In this document: in pieces, positions 45,501 to 54,500 of the stretch | Layout of the letters: each line of letters starts with the position of its first letter | Numbering within the stretch: the stretch's first letter is position 1 | Origin: Megaustenia siamemsis | Lineage: Eukaryota > Mollusca > Gastropoda > Stylommatophora > Ariophantidae | Reading direction: 5' to 3' | Length of the DNA: 64,000 bases | Assembly (NCBI GenBank): GCA_032433765.1 | Contig: JAVIAB010000092.1 | Location: forward strand, 62,038,126-62,102,125 | Program-made: the position numbers and the translations under genes | Notes under the pieces: generated by a model | Told to the model about the DNA's origin: nothing | Seen by the model: the letters and a program-made list of their open reading frames with translations, nothing else | The model's database searches: none

Positions 45501-48500
45501 AAAGTTGTGTGGAACCACATGGGGTACAAGTGGGAAAATACTCAGTAAAGTTTACCAACAGAGTATACGCCCACATTTAGAATATGGATCATCCGCATGG
45601 TGCTCAGCATCAAACACCACATTGCAAGAACTGGATAAAGTACAAAACCAGGCACTTAGGGTCATCACAGGAGCAATGAAATCAACACCAATATTGGAGA
45701 TGGAGAAATTGTGGAGGATACCAGCACTGAGAGAACGGAGAGACACAAAGGTGCTGATACAGGCAGAAAAATTTGTATGCATGTCGAGACATCCAATGAA
45801 GGACAGATTCCAAAATCTTGCATTGGGACGACTTAAGAGAAGCAGCTTTATCCACCAAGCCAAGCGTATTAGTAGACAAACACCAGACATGCCAAGAGTT
45901 GTTAAACCCCTTCTGCCCATACCAGAACAGACTCCCTGGACAGATGAATCAGGATTATCAGTTCAAATACAGACAGAAGTGATAGGAATAGTTGACAAAG
46001 AGGAACAAAATAGTCTACAGCGAAAAACAATAACTCTCAGTTTCCTGGATGAAGAATACCCACAAGACCTATGGATCCGTGTGTACACAGATGGATCAGC
46101 ACAGAATGCAGTAAAGAATGGGGGAGCAGGTGCATATATAGATTACCCAAATAACACTAGGGATATGAATAAAATAGCAACAGGGAAATATTGTCACAAT
46201 TATGATGCAGAAATACAAGCAATAAAGTTGGCAATAGAAAAACTGCTGAACAGTAATCTTAGCCCACAGCCTGTAGTGTTTTTGACAGATGCAAGATCAG
46301 TACTCCAGGCACTACAATCCAGAAAATTACCACATCTGCAGACCTTATTGACTGAACTCTGCAAGCACCACAGGGTTGCCCTGCAGTGGATCCCGTCTCA
46401 CTGTGGAATACCAGGAAATGAGAAAGCAGATCAGTTGGCAAAGGAAGGTTCAACAGGCACACAACTAGATACACCAGTTACATACCATCATAAGAAACAG
46501 ATAATCAAATCAATCAGAGGACCACAAGCCCCAAATCAGGATGCCTTTCATAATATGAATAGATATGAACAAGTTATCATTATACGCCTAAGAACAGGAC
46601 ACAATCGACTCCATAGTCACATGTATACAAAATTCAAGATCGGCACATCAACTACTTGTACATGTGGACAGGCACCCCAGACTGCTGAACACATACTTCA
46701 AGACTGCACTGAATATAGTAGACTGAGGAAAATCCATTGGCCCATAGATACAACACTACAGACAAAATTATATGGGCCACTGCAAGAATTACAAAAGACA
46801 GTAAAATTTATACAGGAAACGACATTGCAGATATAGACAATACTTCAGGCGAACGAAAGATAGATAGAGCACAGGAAAATTTAACGTGATGTTTATTTTA
46901 TGGCTATTAGTGTCATCATTCTGAGTCAAGGGTCTTTTGGGGATAAAATAAGACTGCATTACTCTAAATGTGTATGTGCAGATGGTAGCTCATATAATTT
47001 AAAGTTTGGGACCAAGATGCCCATCACTTTCTGAGCTGAAAGTGGGCAGTAACTCTATATAGCTGAGTGTGCTTGCATAGGATTGGCAGTCAACAGCTGA
47101 TAAAGATCATACTACACCTCTTTATGGGTTAGGGGCTTTGGTAGCAGATTAACCTGCCTGAGCAAGTAAGTAGTGATCAAGAGGAAAGACAACATTGCAC
47201 TTTAGAAAGCAATGCTGAAATTGGATAAATATAAATGTCATGGCTAGTTGTAAAACAACACAGTGCAACTCATCATCATCATGTGCCATACCGTTGGCGT
47301 AGGTGATCATGTCCCCCCACAATCTTCTATCTACAGTGCATCGTATCAGTTCTGTTGTTGGCTGTTTTCCATGCCATGACACCAAGCTATCCAGTATTTT
47401 CTCTCTTCGTCGCCCGCGATCTCTCTTTCCTTTTATTTTGCCAGTTGTAACCAAGTATTCCAACTTTCCTCTTCTCACGATGTGCCCGAAAAATGTTGAT
47501 TGCTTCTTTCTCATGTTTTTTAAGAGCTCCCTTTTTGTGTTGGCCTCTTTGAGAACTTCCTCATTGGTCTTTTTAGCTGTCCAGGGAACTTTCAACATTC
47601 TTCTGAGAAATCCCATCTCTGTGGCCTCTAATCGTCTTTTCATTTGCTTGTCTACTGTCCATGATTCGCTTACATAGGTCAGAATTGGACACAGTGCAAC
47701 TAAGCCAGCGTAATATCATTGTAAGGGTGGATGATGAAGGGAGAAAAGGAAATTTATTATTAAGGCAAGCGATCATGCAGTGATGGTCTTGTTTTCAGGT
47801 TAAGCAAAAAATTTAATAAAATTCTGTTCATTGAATGAGGTAGTAAGAATTGCATTTATCATTGGTGTAGGGTTAATTATGTCTGTCTTTCCCCTCAGAG
47901 CCTCTCTCAAGCAAACTGCACCACTCTTGGTTCCACCATCATGACTGCTAATGGTTTGGGTTCAGTTAGTTCTAATAGCAACAACACCAATAATGTGAAC
48001 AGCATGGCCTTCAGTCAACAACCTGGGCAAGGTTTACAGTACTCACAGGTATTGCATCATTATGCAACCAGTTCTTTTAAGCCCAGATTATGATACCATC
48101 GCAAAAATTACTTCATCAAGACAAAAAATCTCCCCCTTACTTTCCTAATTACACTACTTCTAGCGACCTCTGAGTGTTGGATTTGTTTCTATTGATGTAT
48201 AATATCAATAATAGATGTAGTAATTAAAGGTTGAAACCTTATCATATTCCATGGTGTACAGAGAATATGTTATGGGTCATATTTTTTTAAACCATCAGCA
48301 AATCTTTGGCTTATGCCGAAGGTATAATACACGTGCTGTCTTGCTTTCCCCCTAAAAAAAATCTAGTCCCTGTTTAAAACAGGGCAAACCTAGAGCCATT
48401 GATCAGGTCAAAAGTGACCTCCTGATCTCAGTAAACAAAGTTCTTAAACCACCTCTCTCATAGCTCCCATGGAACAAAATGTGGCATATTTTGCTCTCTG

Positions 48501-51500
48501 CCCTATTAAAAATTTTTTGAATAACTTCCTTTCCTGTTCTCGGACAATCTCATATTTTCCACGGAGACAGCTATATTTTTTTTAAACAGTTTAAGAGCAC
48601 ATATTTTTATTGACCCTAGATTATGATACCATTGTAAAAGTTATCACCTCAAAATACAATTTAGGGAATTCTACAGTTTGCAGCTGGCAAAAATCTCTTC
48701 CCCCTCCCACCAATACCTTCCTAATTATCATTAACGGTGACCCCTGAGTGTTTGATTTTTGTTTGTTTGATGTTGCATTCTCTTCTCCCCACCCCACACA
48801 CACACACGCACACTCAAGTAAAAAATACTATGGTATTGTAAAAGGGCTTTTTTTTTATACTTTCGGTCAATTTTCAAGAAGGGAACAGGCAAAATAAATG
48901 CAATGCTACGGTAGAGCTGGTAACAGGGAATAAGTTAAAAAAAAAACTATCTTTACGACACATAGTACCATTACTGGTGTATGTCGGGGGGGGCAACGAT
49001 AGAACCAGAGGGATAAAGGCCGCTTGGTCAAGCAGTCGCCACGATGTGTGAGGCTCAGGATTTTTTTTTCACCCCCGATAGAAAAAAAATCCTTTCTGTC
49101 TACATCGGGTTTCGAACACCGTATGCCGGCTTTTCATCAAGCGGAACAGTGGTTTTAGGTGGTGGGGCATAACATACACTCCTACAAAGTATGGTGACAG
49201 CTTTACAAAAAAAAGGACAATACAAAATATTTTACATTTATTTTTTATATGAACGGGCTGGACGTGGTAACGACGGGTCAACAAAGTACGTGTCAGATGA
49301 TCAAAGCATAATGCGTTCGGCGAGCAAAAAAACTGATCATAGCCGAGAAATAATTACTGCATCCGATATGAGCACTGGCGGTTGCATTTACCTGTGTACA
49401 GGTAAAATTCTAAATCCTAATTGTTTGCACTAGTCACTCGAGAACCTTCATTGGGATCGATTTTCTTTCTAAGATACAGAGGATACTTTCAAAAATAATC
49501 TTAATTTGTAGATAATTATTTCATTTTTAGTGCTTTATGTGTTCTATTAGTGTGGAAAATGAATGCTTATGCCATTTACATCTACAATAACACATGGGAT
49601 AAGTGGATAACAGCCCATTCTTGATAAGCTACTGTGCGGCATCGATATAATGATTTCGCAAGAAACACTTCTTGGTGATAGGATAGTTAGTGCACCTGGA
49701 TTTCACCCTTTCTACAATAGACGACACCTTGGACAGACCATCCTTCTGCGAAACAACATGGTGGCAGCTGAGGTTGATATGTCTGATTGGGACAGTTAAG
49801 AATTGCAGGTACATGCAGTTAGGGTGCAGACCAGTTCCTTTTGTGGTTGTGAATGTGTATGTCTATAATGGGAAGGTGGACACACAACGGTGGCAGAGTC
49901 TCTTCAAGTTTGAGGAGGAGAAAGTCGTTTTCTGCTGATACTTTAATGCTAGGGGCAACTAATAGGGTAATATAATAACTAACTTTTTGTGAAAAGATCC
50001 AGAGAACACACCAGTGTCAACCAGCCCTTTAGAGTGTTTGAATAATAGAAGTGCAACCAGAGTGGTCACTCGAACAGGGAACTCTGATAGTATCATAGAC
50101 CTGGCACTGGCGTTTTCCACCATCGCACCGGATTGCAGGTGGAGTCACTGGGATTCCACTGAAGTAATCACTATCCATGTGTCATCCTAATTGAGAAAGG
50201 CAGAAATAGAAGCCAGAAGAGCAAGCTCAACAAATTTCACTATGAGAACACAGACCAGGACGTCATTAGCAAAATCAGACATCGGAAATAGGACAAAGTC
50301 TCTCCTTTTTGGACATTTTATCTACAAGGCATGTTCAAATGAAGTCCATCCCAGTGGCTTTATTACAAACATATGTAAGGTACATCAACAGGCGTGGCAT
50401 AAAAAAATTTAATGAAGCAATTGTTATGAAGCAAGTCCTTACCAGGGCTCTTTAGAATAAGTGACCACAGGCATTTAAGCATACATCCCACTGTTTGAGT
50501 ACATGGTGAATGCCATCTGAGAAAATTTACTTTGTTTGCTCATTGAACCATTTTGTCACAGAGGTCGTATCTGCATCGGAGTCAAATTATTGTCCCTTTA
50601 GAGATTTTTTAAAGGGTCTGAACAAATGAAAGTCACATGGTGACAAATCAGGGCTGTAGGGTGAGTGTTGCAGAACTTCCCACTGTTTCCCGCATAATGT
50701 TCCCAACATGTGAATGAGCATTGTGCAACAGAATCACATCACGTGAAAACATGCCAGGTTTTTTATACTTGATGGCTGTTTGCGGGTTGTCTAGTGCATC
50801 TTTATAGTGAATGCCATTGATGTTCACACCATGCTCTTTAAAGTCTGCCAATAGAAACCTTTCATGGTTAAAATATGTGGACAGATTCCATATCACACCT
50901 GCCATATTTTCAATGATCTACAGTAAAACCAGTGAATACTATGCTGAGAATGAACATAAACAATTCCACATTGTTGTGTAATTATTACATCAGATGTGAC
51001 ATCATGATTCAAACGACTATCAACTTGGCTCAGCATGGGCTGGTTTCATTTGAACACACCTCAGATATTTTTCATTAGAAATTTTGCATTATTCTGTTCA
51101 GGATCATTACCATATCTTTGTGAAAAATAATCTTAATAAAATGTTTGTACTATTTCATATATCCTGTTTTAGATGAAGGTTAGGAATTTTTGTGTGAAAT
51201 GTGAAGCTTGGATACCAAAATTTTGGTCAGGTCATAAGCCATGTATTTTAAATGCTCATATTTGAAAGGAAGGTGTGCATGGCTATGCGCCTGAAACCAC
51301 TGTTTCGTTGACTGAAAAGCCTGCGTATGGTGCTCGATACCCGCTGAAGACAGAAAAGAGTTTTTCTATCAGAGGCGAAATAAAAATTCTGTGTCTCACA
51401 CATTGTGGTATCTGATTTAACCAGGCGGCCTTTATCCCTCTGGTTCTATCGTGAGCCCGCTAACATACACCAGCAATGGTAATATGTGTCGTAAAGATAA

Positions 51501-54500
51501 ACGTTTTATATATATATATATATATTTGCAAGCATTTTTTATATAGTGTTGATTTATACTTATTTACTATTAATATATTCTTCTTCTACCTTTCAGCTCC
51601 CTGTGGAGCATAGGTCTTCAACAAACACTTTCCAAGTCGTTCTGTTTCTTGCCATTCTTCTAAGATCATTCCATGTCTTCCCCATCATCTTCATATCTGC
51701 TTCTGTCTGTCTTCTCCATGAATTTCTTGGTCTTCCTCATTGTCTTTTCCCCTGGGGATTCCAAAAAAGGGCCTGTTGTGTAATACTCTCAGTTGGCTTC
51801 AGCAGTGTGTGTCCTATCCAGCGCCATTGTCTTCGCTGTATCTCTTTATCCACTGGTATTTGACTGGTACATTTCCATAATTCTATATTAGTGATTTTGT
51901 CCTGCCATTTCCATCCTTTTATTCTGCGTAAGCATCCATTAATGAACGTCTGTATCTTCATGATTGTTAATTTTGTTGTTCTCCATGTTTCACAGCCATA
52001 TAAGATGACTGACTTAAAATTAGAGTTGAAAATTTTTTTAATTTTTGTATTTAACCTAATTTCTTTGGACTTCCATATGTTTCCCTGTGCAACAAAAGCT
52101 CCTCTTGCTTTTGATATCCTTATTTTGGTATCATTTTCTGTTCCTCCCTCTTTATCTATTTTACTACCCAGATATATATAAGATTGTACGTCTAGTAGAG
52201 GCATTTCTCCTAATTTTATTTGGTTATTGCCAACTGCATTAATTCTCATAATGTTGGTATTATCTCTATTAATTTTCAGTCCTAGCTGTTACTATTAATA
52301 TATAATATAATATTAATATAAGATTTATTTCTTCCCATTATTAACAATTTTGAATGTCTTGTACATGCTCTTGATTATTATAAATTAATTTTGTACTCAA
52401 ATCAGGCAGCCTTGTTGGCCTTGTCCAATTCTGATGACATCTTTCAGCCTCATTTTTTGGGCACTATTGATGTGATGGCCAGTGGTCATTTTAACAGTCA
52501 GTGTACAATGTCCTCGCTGCCTAATAACCGACACATGAATCAACAGAACTGCCTGTCCTCACCCACCTCTGGCAGCAAAATCCCAGACATCATCCTTACA
52601 GGTAAGTAAGTGCTTCAACTAATTTGACTACGTTTTTTTTTTTTTTTTTTCATAAGATGCATAAGTGATTGCCATAACTACCTTGGCCATACTAAAACCA
52701 GTGGTGGAAAATGTAAAACTGAAATAAACAAAAGAATCATCATCATGTACCGGGCCGGCTGGCGTAGGTCATCATGTCTCTCCACAACTTTCGATCTCGA
52801 CAGCTATTTATCATTTCTGTTGTTGACCTTCTACAAAGCCATTCTCTTAAGCTGTCTGTTATTTTTTCTCTTTGCCTCCCTCTATCTCTTCGTCCCTCAA
52901 TTTTTCCAGTTGTTACAGTATACTCCAGTTGTTCTCTTCTCATTACATGGCCAAAAAATGATGATTGTTTCTTCCTAATATTGGAAATTAGCTCTCTTTT
53001 TGCTTTGACCTCTCTCAGAACATCTTCATTACTCATCCTAGCTATCCATGGTACTCTCAATATTCTTCTGTAAAACCACATTTCTACAGACTCCAGTGAT
53101 TTTCTTGTCTGTTGTCCTATTGTCCATGATTCGCATCCATATGTTAAGACTGGCTCTACGTAACATTTCAGAACTCTTTTTCTTGTTTCTATTGTCAAAA
53201 ATGGATTGCATAGTATCTTCCTCATTTTTTGGAAAGCTGCTTTTGCCTGAGCCATTCTGCATCTCACCTCTTTTATGCATCTTCCGTCTGAGGTTAACTA
53301 AGTTCCCAAATATTTAAATTCATTTACCTATGTTTTAATATTGTTCCACTTGTCTTTATTTTGCACTGAGGTGATGTCTTTTTCTTTGTTGTTACCATTA
53401 CCTGTCTTTTTGCTATTAAGGCTGAGTCCTATATTTTTGCTTTCTTCCATTATAATGTCCAACATTTCTTGTAACTCATTTTCACTCTTAGCGATTAAGA
53501 CTGTATCACCAGCATACCCTTAGATTATTTATATTATGACCTCCAATTGTTATTCCAGGTATGCCCCTTATGGATCTTAAAATAATCTCACTATAAATAT
53601 TAAACAAATCTGATGACAGCACACAACCTTGTCTAACACCGTTTTATTTGTTGAAACATTCCCGATTGGTTTCCAGTTCTTTTGGCCGCTGTTTGTTGCC
53701 AGTACATGTTCTTTATTATTCTTAGATCTTTGCTGTCTACGTTTATTCCTTCTAAAATGTTGATGGTTTCTTGGTGCTTTACTTTGTTAAATGCTTTGGT
53801 ATAATCTATAAAACATAGGTATAGATCTGGTTTCATCTGTATGGCTCTTTCTACTAAAGATCGTATGATATATATGGCATTGCTCCTTCCTTTACCTCCA
53901 ACAAAACCACAATGTTCATCGCTAATTTCTGGACTGATTTTGTTTCGCACTCTTCGCATGATGATTCTTAGTAATATCTTAGTCATTTGACTCATAAGGC
54001 TTATTGTGCGATGATCATCGCATTCAATCGCGCTCGATTTGGTAGGTAGCTATGAATATTGATTTGAGCATGTCGTCTGGCATATATCCGCTGTTGTAGA
54101 TATCATTCAATATTTTTGTTATCATTTCTATTCCAAAATCACCCATGGCTTCAATCTCTTCTTTAGTTATATTATCTGGTCCAGGAGCTTTGCCTGCTTT
54201 CATATTGCGCAAGGTGTCTTCCACTTCTTCTCTGAGTATTTCTGGTCCTTCTCCATTATCCTTAATATTTACTTCCGTTTGTTCATCATTATAAAGATCT
54301 TTAATGTATTCTGTCCATCGCTCCCTTATGTTTTCTTGATCAATCAACAATTCTCCTTCCTTTGATCTTAGACATCCAGTTTTTGATTGTGTGTTTTTCT
54401 TCCTGTTAATTCCTCAATTTGTTTGTATATGCTTTAGCATCTCCTTTTTGTTGCATTTCAATCTCTTTGGGGCATCTCTCTTTTAGCCATGCTTCTTTTG

